DNA from: Euryarchaeota archaeon UBA549 | GTDB taxonomy: Archaea > Thermoplasmatota > Poseidoniia > Poseidoniales > Poseidoniaceae | Assembly: GCA_002495645.1 (NCBI GenBank) | Contig: DAGF01000002.1 | Location: forward strand, 1-19,702 | Length of the DNA: 19,702 nt | Reading direction: 5' to 3' | Shown here: positions 7,393 through 17,200 of the stretch, piece by piece | Numbering within the stretch: the first letter of the stretch is position 1 | Layout: each line of letters starts with the position of its first letter | The notes under the pieces: generated by a model | Told to the model about the DNA's origin: nothing | The model's input: the letters and a program-made list of their open reading frames with translations, nothing else | Databases searched by the model: none | Position numbers and translations under genes: made by a program

Positions 7393-8805
7393 ATGCGCGT
7401 GATTATTGGTGGTGCCGGACGCGTGGGAATTGCCCTCGCACGTGCATTGGCAAACGAAAAATACGACATCGTCATCGTTGACAACGATTCAAGAGCTGTC
7501 ACGAATGCCCAAGCCCTCGATTGCTTAGTAGTCAACGGCAACATTACCTCTCGAGAAGTCCTCTTGGAGGCAGGCATCACCTACGCCAGTGTCTTCGTTG
7601 CAGCAACGCCGTCAGACGAGACAAACCTCATCGCCTGCTCCATCGCAGAACACGCCCACGAGGCCGCAGATGGTGTGGACAAATTGACGAGCATTTGCCG
7701 TCTGCGGACCGCCTCCTACGTGGACGAATTCAACCAAGGGCATCTGACCCAATGGGCAAAAGTTGATCACGTCGTCAACCCGCTTCACGGTGCTATTCAG
7801 CGACTGAATGCTGGATTGCGCTCCACCGATATCGAGGAAGTGATTCCGTTTGGCGAGGATGCTTATGTCATTGAATTTGACATCGGGGAGACCGCACGAA
7901 ACATCGTTGGTCGTCCGCTGAAGGATGTCAAGGACGACTTTGTTCATGCCTTCCCGAATATCGTGGGTGTGAAGCGAGACGGACAACGCAGTTTCATTCC
8001 AAACGACGAGAGCGTGCTCGAGGTCGGCGACCGGTTGGCCGTTGCCGTGATCGGTTTGGATGGATTCAATCCAGCCCTCATCACTTTTGGACATGAAATA
8101 TCGTACTTCCCAGAAAACCCGAAAGTGGTCATCGTCGGCGCATCCTCAATCGGCACGAAGATGGCCAAGGATTGGCTGGCCCATGGTGCAACCGTTACGG
8201 TTCTGGAGCGGGAACTTCACCTTGCGAACAAACTTGCAGGCTCGAAAATGGGCGGTGACATCAACATTGAGGTCATTCATGGCGACCACTTGGACAGAAG
8301 CGTCCTCGAGGAAATTTCCATCGATGGTTATGATGTTGCGTTGAGTGCCCTAGACGACGACCACGCCAACATTGCTGCAGTGTTGATGATGTCTGATTTG
8401 GGTGTACCTCATACGGGGTTGATGCTGTACGATGCGGACCTGGTCAAGGTCACTCAGCGAATGGGCATTTCCTTCGCCGTCGACCGACATCGCGTTGCGG
8501 TCAACAATATCCTCTCTCACGTTCACCGTTCCCTCTCCGGCCACTATGCACTGCTTGCTGAGCTCCCCAACGTTGTGGGCATCACGCTGAAGGTGACCGA
8601 ACGCGCAAAATTCGCTGGAAAGCGAGTTTCCGATGCCAAATTCCCTGAATGGATGCGGCCTGCATTCATCAAACGTCGCAACATTGGGGGCTCTTGGGAA
8701 TCGATTGACCCTCAACCCGATGAACTTCTGCTTGAGAACGACCGCATCGTTTTGTTTTGCATGAAGGACAAGGTTGCTGACGCTCAGAAACGATTCAAGG
8801 TGTGA
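7393..8805 (+). CDS. trkA: Trk potassium uptake regulatory subunit TrkA
   Basis: TrkA is the cytoplasmic nucleotide-binding ring that gates the potassium channel subunit TrkH. The 470 residues contain two copies of the RCK unit, as in long bacterial TrkA. The first Rossmann domain begins with GGAGRVG (6-12) and an acidic residue ends its second strand (IVIVDND). A TrkA_C domain follows at about 145-222. The second Rossmann domain starts near 244 (VVIVGASSIG, then VTVLERE), and a final TrkA_C domain spans about 388-470. The second glycine motif reads GASSIG, slightly relaxed, so nucleotide binding may differ between the halves. The stop codon overlaps the trkH start, which implies translational coupling and matched production of the two subunits. 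Confidence 0.94.
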   Translation: MRVIIGGAGRVGIALARALANEKYDIVIVDNDSRAVTNAQALDCLVVNGNITSREVLLEAGITYASVFVAATPSDETNLIACSIAEHAHEAADGVDKLTSICRLRTASYVDEFNQGHLTQWAKVDHVVNPLHGAIQRLNAGLRSTDIEEVIPFGEDAYVIEFDIGETARNIVGRPLKDVKDDFVHAFPNIVGVKRDGQRSFIPNDESVLEVGDRLAVAVIGLDGFNPALITFGHEISYFPENPKVVIVGASSIGTKMAKDWLAHGATVTVLERELHLANKLAGSKMGGDINIEVIHGDHLDRSVLEEISIDGYDVALSALDDDHANIAAVLMMSDLGVPHTGLMLYDADLVKVTQRMGISFAVDRHRVAVNNILSHVHRSLSGHYALLAELPNVVGITLKVTERAKFAGKRVSDAKFPEWMRPAFIKRRNIGGSWESIDPQPDELLLENDRIVLFCMKDKVADAQKRFKV

Positions 8806-10445
8806 ACATGCGCTATGATGTGCTGAACCTGATTTTGGGCTGGACCCTCATCGCCCTCTTGGTCCCTCTTGGCCTCTGTGCCTTGATCACGGCCTGGCTC
8901 GATGGCTGGGAACTGGCGGTAAGGGCCTTCGGCCCAGCCATGCTCATCAGTGGTGGTTTGGGCACCGCCATGCTCGGCCTCTTCACCCGAACGGATTCTG
9001 CCCAACGACTTCGCGATTTGGAAGCCTTTGTTGGCGTCGGACTCGTTTGGCCCTTGACCGTGTTCATCGGTGCCCTACCGTACTGGTTTGGTGGTGTTTT
9101 TGTTGGCCCCTTTGTTGACGACGCCCTTCTCATTGACATTTTGCGAGGCTTCGTGAATTCTTGGTTTGAATCCATGTCGGGCTTTACCACCTCCGGGGCG
9201 ACCGTGCTCTCCCACGCCATGAGCCCGAACTGTATTCCAGGAACCACGCCGGATTGTATCAATGCTCAGCCACGTGGTTTGCTGCTTTGGCGTTCGCTCA
9301 CCCAATGGTTGGGCGGCATGGGGGTCGTGATGCTGGGGATGCTCGTGCTATCGCGCATCATCGGTGGGGGCATGGCTCTTGCTCGTGCTGAACTGACTGG
9401 ACCCTCACTCTCCCGTCTTCGTCCAAAACTCAGGCAGACCGCCATGGCCCTTTGGGGGCTCTACCTCGTGCTGACGCTCATCGAGATGCTGGCGCTGAAA
9501 TTCATCGGCGGGATGTCGGTGTTTGATGCGGTCAATCACGCCTTCACGACCATGCCCAGCGGTGGATTCTCCACACGAGATGCCAGCATTGCATACTACG
9601 ATTCAGCCACGATTGAAATCATCATCATCGTCTTCATGTTCCTCGCCGGCGTGAATTTCACGTTGATGTGGCTCATGGGAGCAGGCGACCTCAAGTCGGC
9701 ATGGAGGGACGAAGAATTCCGCATGTATCTGTTCTATATTTTTACAGCCGTGACCATCATCACCGTTTCACTGGTTTTAGTCGGGATGGCTGCCGGCAAC
9801 GCCCTGCTCGATACGCTGTTCCACGTGCTGTCCATCGGCACCTCAACTGGTTATGCTTCGGCCGACTATGCATCATGGCCTGGTGTCGCACGCATCATCA
9901 TCTTCCTGTTGATGATTATCGGTGCTTGTGCGGGGTCGACCAGCGGTGGTCTGAAACTGATGCGAATCCGAATCGGCCTCAAAGTTGCCTTCCGAGAACT
10001 CGCCCGCATCGCCCAGCCACGGAAAATTCACATGATTCGCATGAATAACGAAGTGGTTGAACAAAAGCAAGTCAGCCTCGTGGTCGGCATGTTGTTCATA
10101 TGGGTTATTCTGTTCGGATTTTCTTGCATTGTCCTCGCCATGATGATGCCCGATGCTTCCTTCGAGACGATTTTCTCGGTGGCTGCTTCTGGACTTGGAA
10201 ACACCGGTCCCGCCCTCGGTGCTTACGGTCCTACAGAGACATGGGCGAGCATGAGCTTTGACTCGTTGTTGTTCACGTCCATCTTGATGTGGTTTGGTCG
10301 TCTTGAATTGCTGACCGCCATCATTGTGCTTCATCCGCACAGCTGGCGACGGGAGGAGAAATCGGACGGTGAACGTCAAGGCATGGCAATGGTCAAGCGC
10401 ATCTTGGACCGTGAGGGTGAAAACGATCAGAACAAGGTCATCTGA
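8802..10445 (+). CDS. trkH: Trk potassium uptake channel subunit TrkH
   Basis: TrkH forms the membrane pore for potassium uptake, partnered by TrkA encoded just upstream. The protein is strongly hydrophobic and shows the four pore-loop repeats of the TrkH/KtrB/HKT superfamily: TTSGAT (129-134), PSGGFST (252-258), GTSTGYAS (346-353) and GNTGPALG (466-473). Other family signatures are QWLGGMGV (168-175), GSTSGGLK (378-385) and GRLELLT (499-505). A charged tail faces the cytoplasm. The GTG at 8802 shares bases with the trkA stop (GTGA); an ATG at 8808 is the alternative and would shorten the protein by two residues. The 3' end overlaps the convergent rfcL by 19 bases. Confidence 0.95.
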   Translation: MNMRYDVLNLILGWTLIALLVPLGLCALITAWLDGWELAVRAFGPAMLISGGLGTAMLGLFTRTDSAQRLRDLEAFVGVGLVWPLTVFIGALPYWFGGVFVGPFVDDALLIDILRGFVNSWFESMSGFTTSGATVLSHAMSPNCIPGTTPDCINAQPRGLLLWRSLTQWLGGMGVVMLGMLVLSRIIGGGMALARAELTGPSLSRLRPKLRQTAMALWGLYLVLTLIEMLALKFIGGMSVFDAVNHAFTTMPSGGFSTRDASIAYYDSATIEIIIIVFMFLAGVNFTLMWLMGAGDLKSAWRDEEFRMYLFYIFTAVTIITVSLVLVGMAAGNALLDTLFHVLSIGTSTGYASADYASWPGVARIIIFLLMIIGACAGSTSGGLKLMRIRIGLKVAFRELARIAQPRKIHMIRMNNEVVEQKQVSLVVGMLFIWVILFGFSCIVLAMMMPDASFETIFSVAASGLGNTGPALGAYGPTETWASMSFDSLLFTSILMWFGRLELLTAIIVLHPHSWRREEKSDGERQGMAMVKRILDREGENDQNKVI

Positions 10446-12013
10446 CCGGGTGCAGGTCCTTGGTCATCCTTGTCTTCTGGTTCCTCGATGACATCTTGGC
10501 CTGCAGGTTCTTGCATTATCTCCTGCTTGGGTGGCTGCACTGATCCGGAGTGTGCATTATTGATTTCTTCTCGTCGCTGCAAGCGAGCCTCCCTGTGCGC
10601 TTCCTCTGCCTCGTCGTAGGCTTTGGCGAGGGCCTTGGAGGAGCGTCGTGTCTTGGCGAGACCTGCGAGCGAGAGATGTTCGTCGCTTGACAAACCGAAG
10701 GCAAGTGAAAGGCCAAAATCCGAAGAATCCCCAAGTGTATGGTCATCTTGCATCAAGGCCATCAGCGGTTGCAGGAATTCCTCTCTGGTGGTTGATTGGT
10801 TGGTTCCGCAGACATCGGCGAGTTTCTCAACGATGCTGTTTCTTCCCGACGGTCCTCGTCTTCGCAAGTAACTTGGGTAGGAGGGGAATATTCGACCCTC
10901 CAACGGCACGGCATTAGCCGTTGATGCAGCCAAGGCCGTCAGGTGTTGTGTCCAATAGGTTGACCGGTGAGCCGTGTTGAGAAAACGTCCCATCATGGCC
11001 CGGTCAGCTTGCAATAACGTTCGTGAACCTCTCCGAACACTTGGCGCATGCGTGAACAGCGAAGCGTTGTTCCAGTGGACCCAGTTGAGGAATTCGGACG
11101 GGTCCTTGTCTATGGTTCGAATGAGGTTGGCTGCAACTTCGCTATTTCTCTCTCTATAGAGTTTGTCAAGGCCAGGAAATATCTCAACATTGACGTCTCG
11201 TTGACTTGCTTCAGCATGCGATTGAACCATGGCAGGCGTCAATGCCGCACCGTTGAGGCCGGTCGCAAGGACTTGCAAATCTCGAACAAGTGCCCGTAAG
11301 TCGCCGTGGTTTGTTTTGGCAAGAGCGTCAATGGCCGCTTCTTCAAATTCAATGCCCTCTTCACGCAGGACCCGCCGAGCAATTCGGCGCAAGGCTTCAT
11401 CATTGGCTCGAACGAAGTTAATTTTCAACAGGTGTTTGGTGAACCTGTCTCTTGTGGTCCGCCAAGATGAATTTCTCCCCCAAAGCCCCATCTCTTCGTT
11501 GCAGGCCAAAATAACGGGTTGTTTCGTTTGGTCCAGCAGCCGAAGGAGTTCAGCCTTGCCTCCAGAATCGCCCTTGAGGGTTGCACCGGGGCGGTCATCC
11601 TCGGCGGTCATGGCTTTCTCAATACGTTCTTGACTGATTTGACGCAAGCCGCCCGAGAGGTGGTCAACTTCATCGAGCAAGATGAGGGTGCGGGACGGAG
11701 GAGCAGTCGGGTCGTGGAAAAGTGAACGGTGCGTGGCTCCGCTGGTTGCGGCTTTGCGAATAGCGGCTGCATTGCGTGCATCGCTGGCGTTGAGTTCGAT
11801 GACGTTCCAGCCCATGTCTTCGGCAATGGCCCGGGCCACCGTTGTTTTTCCAACGCCGGGTGGCCCGATGAGAAGAATGGCTTTTTTCTTCGGCGAGCCG
11901 TTTTGCCACTCGTCCAACCACGCCCGAATTTTCCGGCGTTGAACCTCGTTGCCTTCAAGCAATTGCTCCGAACGCGGGCGGTGCCGCTCGGTCCAATCAC
12001 TCGCCTGAGCCAT
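10427..12013 (-). CDS. rfcL: Replication factor C large subunit (clamp loader)
   Basis: RfcL joins with RfcS subunits to load the PCNA sliding clamp at primer-template junctions. A longer frame starts with GTG at 12049, but the ATG at 12013 places the conserved WTERHRPRS block close to the N-terminus, as in other RfcL proteins. It gives 528 residues, a normal length. With this numbering the Walker A motif GPPGVGKTT is at 50-58, followed by the ELNASDARN segment and Walker B LILLDEVDH near 110-118. The middle carries the AAA+ lid and collar helices. The C-terminal part is charged and low in complexity (acidic, PEDKDDQGP), and ends in QMTLF, a likely PCNA-interacting peptide. The gene is 78 bases downstream of glyS on the same strand (42 with the longer start), so co-transcription is likely. 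Confidence 0.93.
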   Translation of the reverse strand: MAQASDWTERHRPRSEQLLEGNEVQRRKIRAWLDEWQNGSPKKKAILLIGPPGVGKTTVARAIAEDMGWNVIELNASDARNAAAIRKAATSGATHRSLFHDPTAPPSRTLILLDEVDHLSGGLRQISQERIEKAMTAEDDRPGATLKGDSGGKAELLRLLDQTKQPVILACNEEMGLWGRNSSWRTTRDRFTKHLLKINFVRANDEALRRIARRVLREEGIEFEEAAIDALAKTNHGDLRALVRDLQVLATGLNGAALTPAMVQSHAEASQRDVNVEIFPGLDKLYRERNSEVAANLIRTIDKDPSEFLNWVHWNNASLFTHAPSVRRGSRTLLQADRAMMGRFLNTAHRSTYWTQHLTALAASTANAVPLEGRIFPSYPSYLRRRGPSGRNSIVEKLADVCGTNQSTTREEFLQPLMALMQDDHTLGDSSDFGLSLAFGLSSDEHLSLAGLAKTRRSSKALAKAYDEAEEAHREARLQRREEINNAHSGSVQPPKQEIMQEPAGQDVIEEPEDKDDQGPAPGQMTLF

Positions 12014-12091
12014 GGGGGAAGATGGATTGGAGGGTAAATCAACCTTCACTTGATGGCGTTTATGACATCGGCAGAATTGGACGCTGGCCCA

Positions 12092-13762
12092 TCACTCAAC
12101 CAAGTCCGACACGAGCATCCTCGTCTGCTCACCGGTGTCTCGGTTCCGCACCGTGACCGTTCCGTCCTCCAGTGATTGGTGGTCCACGGTGATGCATGAG
12201 GGGACGCCGATTTCGTCTGCACGAGCGTACCTTCGGCCTATCGAGCCGGTTCCGTCGTACATGGAGACAAGACCTGGCGCTCTGCACAAGCGTTGGTGGA
12301 TGTCCCAAGCGAGGTCGTTCATCCCGTCTTTTTCGAAGAGGGGGAAGACGGCATAGTCAACGGGGGCAACATCTGGTTGGAGTTTCATGATGCAGTAAGG
12401 CTCACCTTTCTTTTCGGTCTCGTGGTAGGCGTGGTCAATCACGTGCCAGATGATCCTGTCAATGCCAAACGCGGGCTCAATCACATGAGGAATGTACCAC
12501 TCGCCGGTTTCCTTGATGGTTTTTTGATTCGGTTTCACATGTTCTTCTTCCACGCAGACGGTCTCGCCATTGGGGAGTTCAAGGTCCAGCGGGAAGGTGG
12601 TTGCTTTTGGAAGTGTTTCCAGGGCTGTTTTGACCATGCCAGCCAAGGATTTGAAGGCAGGCCCTGCCTTGGCACCGTCGATGGTCCAACCGTCGATTTC
12701 AATCGTCCTCGGCTCGTCAAATTCTCGTCGTGCCCTCAATGATCGCCCGGTTGCTTTCTCATGACTCTCGAGGTCATAGCAGCCTCGATGGGCGATACCC
12801 ACACATTCAATCCAACCGTAGCTTCCTTCAATTTCGGCATCCCAACAATCCATGGCGTAATGGGCCATCTCATCTTGTTCATGCTGGCGGAAACGAAGGC
12901 GCTCGGGGTCAATACCGACATCGGTCAAAAAATCCCACGTGATGCCCATGAATTTGGCAACGGTTGAATGGCGAATGAGTCCTTGCTTACATGCTTCGCT
13001 CAAAGTCATTTTTATCGGTTCTTTCCCGTCAGCAATCAGGGTTATTGGATGGCCATCCCAGGGCGTCAAGTCATCATTCAAATCCGCCTTCGGGTCAATG
13101 AAATACTCCAACTCGGCCATGTTGAATTCACGGAGGCGGATCATGCCTTGCCTCGGCGCAATTTCGTTTCTATACCCCTTTCCAACCTGCATCGCCCCAA
13201 AGGGCAACCTGTCTCGGAAATGACGGAGTAGGGCCCCATAGGAGGTGAACATGCCTTGGGCCGTTTCTGGGCGCAAGAAACCAGGCCGGCCCGAAGGTCC
13301 TGCGCCAATGGTGGTGTTGAACATGAGATTCTGCGCCGTAACTTCACTCCATTCTTGTGCGCCACAGGCCGGGCAGGCCGGTTTGACGTCAAACAACAGC
13401 GTTTGCAATTCGTCCCGCTTGAGGGCGTCGGGATTGGGGTGATGCCCTTCGAGCAATGTATCGGCACGGCTGGCTTCTTCGCAATTCAGACACTGCGTCA
13501 TGAAATCGGAAAATTCTCCAACGTGGCCACTTGCTTCAAGAACAGCATAGGGCGTGACCGTTGGACAGGATAATTCCACAACATTCCCCAAACGTAGCCA
13601 GTGGTCAAGCCAGCGCTGGTTGATGCGTGAACGCATACGTCCTCCGACCGGACCGAAATCGTACAAGCCCTTGGCTCCGCCGTGGATTTCAAAGGCAGGG
13701 AGCAGAAAACCTCGTCGTTTGAGCATTTCACTCAAACGTCCAAGACGGCCGTCCTCAGTCAA
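12092..13762 (-). CDS. glyS: Glycyl-tRNA synthetase, archaeal/eukaryotic (alpha2) type
   Basis: This enzyme charges tRNA-Gly with glycine using ATP. It is a class II synthetase of the single-chain dimeric type. Visible signatures are GGAKGLYDFGPVGG (28-41), the substrate block RPETAQG (164-170), motif 2 GYRNEIAPRQG (196-206) and motif 3 AFGIDRIIW near the C-terminal anticodon-binding domain. Two CxxC pairs (C91/C94 and C130/C133) sit in the insertion after motif 1 and may bind zinc. The C-terminal region ends with the usual beta-alpha anticodon-binding fold (YARADEIGVP, then TVRNRDTGEQ). The start is TTG, supported by a GGAGG site eight bases upstream; an internal ATG at 13726 would remove the first 12 residues. 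The gene leads the glyS-rfcL pair. Confidence 0.96.
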   Translation of the reverse strand: MTEDGRLGRLSEMLKRRGFLLPAFEIHGGAKGLYDFGPVGGRMRSRINQRWLDHWLRLGNVVELSCPTVTPYAVLEASGHVGEFSDFMTQCLNCEEASRADTLLEGHHPNPDALKRDELQTLLFDVKPACPACGAQEWSEVTAQNLMFNTTIGAGPSGRPGFLRPETAQGMFTSYGALLRHFRDRLPFGAMQVGKGYRNEIAPRQGMIRLREFNMAELEYFIDPKADLNDDLTPWDGHPITLIADGKEPIKMTLSEACKQGLIRHSTVAKFMGITWDFLTDVGIDPERLRFRQHEQDEMAHYAMDCWDAEIEGSYGWIECVGIAHRGCYDLESHEKATGRSLRARREFDEPRTIEIDGWTIDGAKAGPAFKSLAGMVKTALETLPKATTFPLDLELPNGETVCVEEEHVKPNQKTIKETGEWYIPHVIEPAFGIDRIIWHVIDHAYHETEKKGEPYCIMKLQPDVAPVDYAVFPLFEKDGMNDLAWDIHQRLCRAPGLVSMYDGTGSIGRRYARADEIGVPSCITVDHQSLEDGTVTVRNRDTGEQTRMLVSDLVE

Positions 13763-13770
13763 TCACCTCG

Positions 13771-13775
13771 CCTCC
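13771..13775 (-). promoter_or_regulatory. Shine-Dalgarno site fixing the TTG start of glyS
   Basis: On the minus strand GGAGG lies eight bases before the TTG at 13762. No ATG occurs at suitable spacing, so this site decides the start. Confidence 0.6.
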
Positions 13776-13850
13776 ATACCTCGGCTGATGAGGCGAACCT
13801 ATGAACTTCACCACAGCGGAAGCGCTCCACCTCATTTTATTGAGACACAG

Positions 13851-13858
13851 CATTATAG
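13851..13858 (+). promoter_or_regulatory. Candidate TATA box for the ferredoxin gene
   Basis: CATTATAG is centred about 26 bases before the ATG at 13881, the position expected for a leaderless archaeal message; no Shine-Dalgarno site precedes that ATG. On the minus strand the same bases read CTATAATG and could also serve glyS, though with a long leader. An AT-rich stretch at 13834-13843 is an alternative for glyS. Confidence 0.35.
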
Positions 13859-13880
13859 CCATCCACGATAACCCAATGCC

Positions 13881-14195
13881 ATGGGTCAAGCGATGGTGGC
13901 CATCGTTGAAGACGACTGCACCGGTTGTGACCTCTGCATCCTCCATTGCCCCTTTGAGGCGTTGCTTCCTCTTCAGGTCAATCCTCCAGGCCGAAAACAT
14001 GCAAAACGTCCCGTCGTTGTTCTTGAGCAGCGGTGCGTGGGCTGCCTGTCGTGCATTGGTTCCTGTCCGACCGATGCGCTTCATGAAGTGGGTGTGCCGC
14101 CCAATGCGACGATTTCTCCTCTTGTTTTTCACGGTGAAGGACCGAAAACAGAGGCCGTTGTACGTTGGAAAAAACGGTCCACACGCTGGCCCTGA
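13881..14195 (+). CDS. Small ferredoxin with two [4Fe-4S] clusters
   Basis: The 104-residue protein carries two classic cluster motifs of the CxxCxxCxxxCP type: C13, C16, C19 and C23 before P24, and C52, C55, C58 and C62 before P63. In such proteins the fourth cysteine of each motif usually binds the other cluster. The spacer between motifs is 28 residues and holds a basic, proline-containing loop. The C-terminal 30 residues are basic (RWKKRSTRW) and look unlike the core. It is expected to be a soluble cytoplasmic electron carrier; the partner enzyme is not evident. It is divergent from glyS and precedes lhr on the same strand, separated by a T-run and a TATA box, so it is probably transcribed separately. 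Frames on the opposite strand here are shadows. Confidence 0.85.
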   Translation: MGQAMVAIVEDDCTGCDLCILHCPFEALLPLQVNPPGRKHAKRPVVVLEQRCVGCLSCIGSCPTDALHEVGVPPNATISPLVFHGEGPKTEAVVRWKKRSTRWP

Positions 14196-14218
14196 TGTAT
14201 CCTCAATTCAGCGTAATC

Positions 14219-14230
14219 TTTTTTTATATA
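14219..14230 (+). promoter_or_regulatory. TATA box for lhr, overlapping a T-run that may end ferredoxin transcription
   Basis: TTTATATA at 14223-14230 is a strong archaeal TATA match. Transcription would start about 14253, giving a leader of roughly 15 bases. That leader would begin with GGGTGG (14253-14258), nine bases before the lhr ATG, a possible weak ribosome binding site. The run of seven T (14219-14225) may also terminate the ferredoxin transcript. Confidence 0.6.
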
Positions 14231-14267
14231 CTCAGTTCGCTCCAACACAATAGGGTGGACAAAACAA

Positions 14268-17200
14268 ATGGCAGAGATTGTTTACTTGGATTCTCCACTA
14301 GAATCCGAGGCGTTGTTTGAGCGGTTGTGTCCACCCGTTCGACAATGGTTCAAAGATAAATTTCCGGATTTTACAAGGCCTCAAAAATTGGCCATTCCGG
14401 CTATCATGGACAAACAGCACCTCCTGCTTTGTTCGCCGACAGGCTCTGGTAAAACCCTCACCGCCTTTTTGACGGTTATCGACCAGTTGGTCCGTTTGGC
14501 CTTGGAGAAGAAGCTGGAGAAGAAGGTTCACGCCATCTACATCTCGCCCATCAAGGCCCTCGCCAACGACATCCAACGTAACCTCATCGGACCGCTGAAT
14601 GAAATCACTGAGAAGTACCTGCCCGACCGAGCCCAAGAAATTCGGGTCGGTCTTCGAACAGGTGATACATCGCAATCTGACCGACAGAAAATGCTGCGCA
14701 ATCCGCCTCATATTCTCATCACGACGCCCGAGAGTTTGGCCATCGCTATCACGTCGCCTCGATTCCAACCCATCGTGAGTGAAGTCGAGTACATGATCAT
14801 CGACGAATTGCACTCAATGGTCTCAACCAAGCGTGGTGTTCATCTGTCCTTGACGCTTTCATTGCTGGATTCGTTGTTGAAGAACCCTGTTCAGCGCATC
14901 GGGATTTCCGCCACGATGGAACCTTTGGAGACCGTCGCAGAATACCTTGTGAGCAGCGATGACCGTGAAGCCAGAGGGCAGCCAACTTCGGTCTCCATTG
15001 CGAAAATATCCGGTTCTCGAGAATTGGACTTGGATATTCTCATCACGCATCCAAAATTCAGCGACCTCTCCATGGTCAAGGTGCTGGAGTACAACATCGA
15101 AGCCATCGCCGACCTCATCAGTGCACACACGACCACTTTGGTGTTCGCTAACACCAGAAAAATGACGGAAACCATCGTCCAAAAACTCCGGCCCTTCCTC
15201 GGAGAGTTGGTCGCAGGCCACCACGGTTCTATGGACAAAAACATCCGTTTGGATGTGGAAAAGAAACTCAAGTACGGCCATTTACGTGCTGTCGTAACCT
15301 CGTCTTCACTCGAAATGGGTATTGACATCGGCTCGGTCGACCTGGTCTTACAGGTGGGAAGTCCTGGTGATATCGCCACGGCTTTGCAGCGAATTGGTCG
15401 TGCAGGCCACCATGTCGGCGGTATTCCTCGTGCACGATTTTTGCCCACCAGCGTCGACGACTTGATCGAGCTTGCTGCCCTGCAGGCGGCCATCCAAACC
15501 GGGGACATGGACCGGCTCGATTTCCCGCAGAATTGTTTGGATGTCGTTGCACAATTCATCATTGGTTTGGTCATTATCAACGAATTGGACATTGATGAGG
15601 CGTTCGAAATCATCGTGAATTCGTGGTCCTACCGAAATTTCGAGTACGATGATTTCATTGAAGTTCTCGATATGCTCGAGGAAGAACGACGAATTTGGAT
15701 TGATTGGGAAGAGAACATCTTCGGTAAACGAGGCTATTCTCGAATGATTTACTACACGAACATTGGAACCATTGCCCCCGATAATTCCTACCTGGTGTTC
15801 AACGCAGAAGGTTCCATTCTCGGTAAATTGTCGGGCTCCTTTGTTTCCAATCTCCGTACCGGCGACGTCATTTTGCTGGGCGGGTCCACCTATAGGGTGA
15901 CCAACATCCAAGGCACCCGCGTCAATGTTACCAGCGTTACCGGGCACCGCCCCACCATTCCTTCCTGGTCTGGCGAGGCACGGAGTAGAAGCCGTGAACT
16001 TTCTCAAGCCCTTTTGGACCTCATCGGCCATTGCATCGTCGCTTTGCGACGTGAGCAAGACCCCCGCATGCTGCTTCGCGAAGTTTACGGGTTGTCCAAC
16101 GAAGTGGCCAATGCCATTGCCAGACACCTCGAGGAGCACTCCATTGATTCCTTCCAAGTCCCAGATTCACGAAGGATTCTGGTTGAACAGGTCATCAGCG
16201 GGGCGTTCCCCACCTACATGATCACAACGTGCAGGGGAAGAGGATTCAACACGGCCCTGGGCTATTTCATGGCTGGATTGGCTGAATCCAACAATGTCGC
16301 TGTCATTGAAATGTCGTTTGATGAAAACGGCTTATTGCTGAAAACATCCCAGGAAGTTGACCCGGGCGAAATGTACAGGGCGTTCAGAGAAAACAACCAC
16401 CTGGATGTCATTGAACGCTACATCATCAACACGCAAATATTCGCAAAGCGGTTCAGGGAAGTTTCCGGGCGCTCACTGATTATTCCAAAGCGAATGGGTG
16501 CAGAAGAAATCAGCCCGCAGCAATTCCAGCAACGTGCCGAAGCCTTGTTGCAGAAGCATCGCACCATGGACGGCAGTTTGCTGATGCGTGAAGCAAAGAA
16601 CGAGATCATGTTTGGTGATATTGACCTCATCGGCCTGGAACATTTCCTCAAGGCCTGTGTTGCGGGCGACGCTCGCATTGTCCACACCAAGGTCGTCGTT
16701 CCTTCACGGCTCGGCATGTCGCTCTTCATGTCGGCGTTTGAAGATTTGATGTCGATGAAAACCCGTGCCTTCCTGGTCAAGGACATCGACCCCAGCATCT
16801 TGCAACGATTGCTGGGCACACGTTCGCTCGCCACTGAATTGTCAAGTGAACAACTTAGCACTTACTACGCTGACAAAGCACCTGTTCCAACCAACGCCAA
16901 GGAATTGTTCCGCTTGATGAGCCACGGTGGGGGCTTGGACCGTGAGTTCAACAACCCGTTGTACAAAGAAAAGTTGGCTAACATCCCACTGGAGACCATC
17001 CGTGGGTGGGTGGAGGAACTTTGTCAGTCTGGCCAAATCACGAAACTTGACGGTACGGGCCAAGATGAATTGGACGGCAAGTGGTTTGCCCCGTACATGG
17101 CCGAAATCCACGGCACGCTCGGGTGCCTCGCCGTCGCCGGTGGCAAGGACGTTGAGAATTTGCTTGAACTCCACACGAAGGGCTTGACCTACAAAATTGC

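Noticed and set aside
13755..14132. A 125-residue minus-strand frame upstream of glyS
   Set aside because: It is antisense to the ferredoxin, whose eight cluster cysteines are unmistakable, and it overlaps the glyS start.
14891..16157. Two long minus-strand frames of 240 and 269 residues
   Set aside because: Both are antisense to the Lhr helicase core and show no motif of their own.
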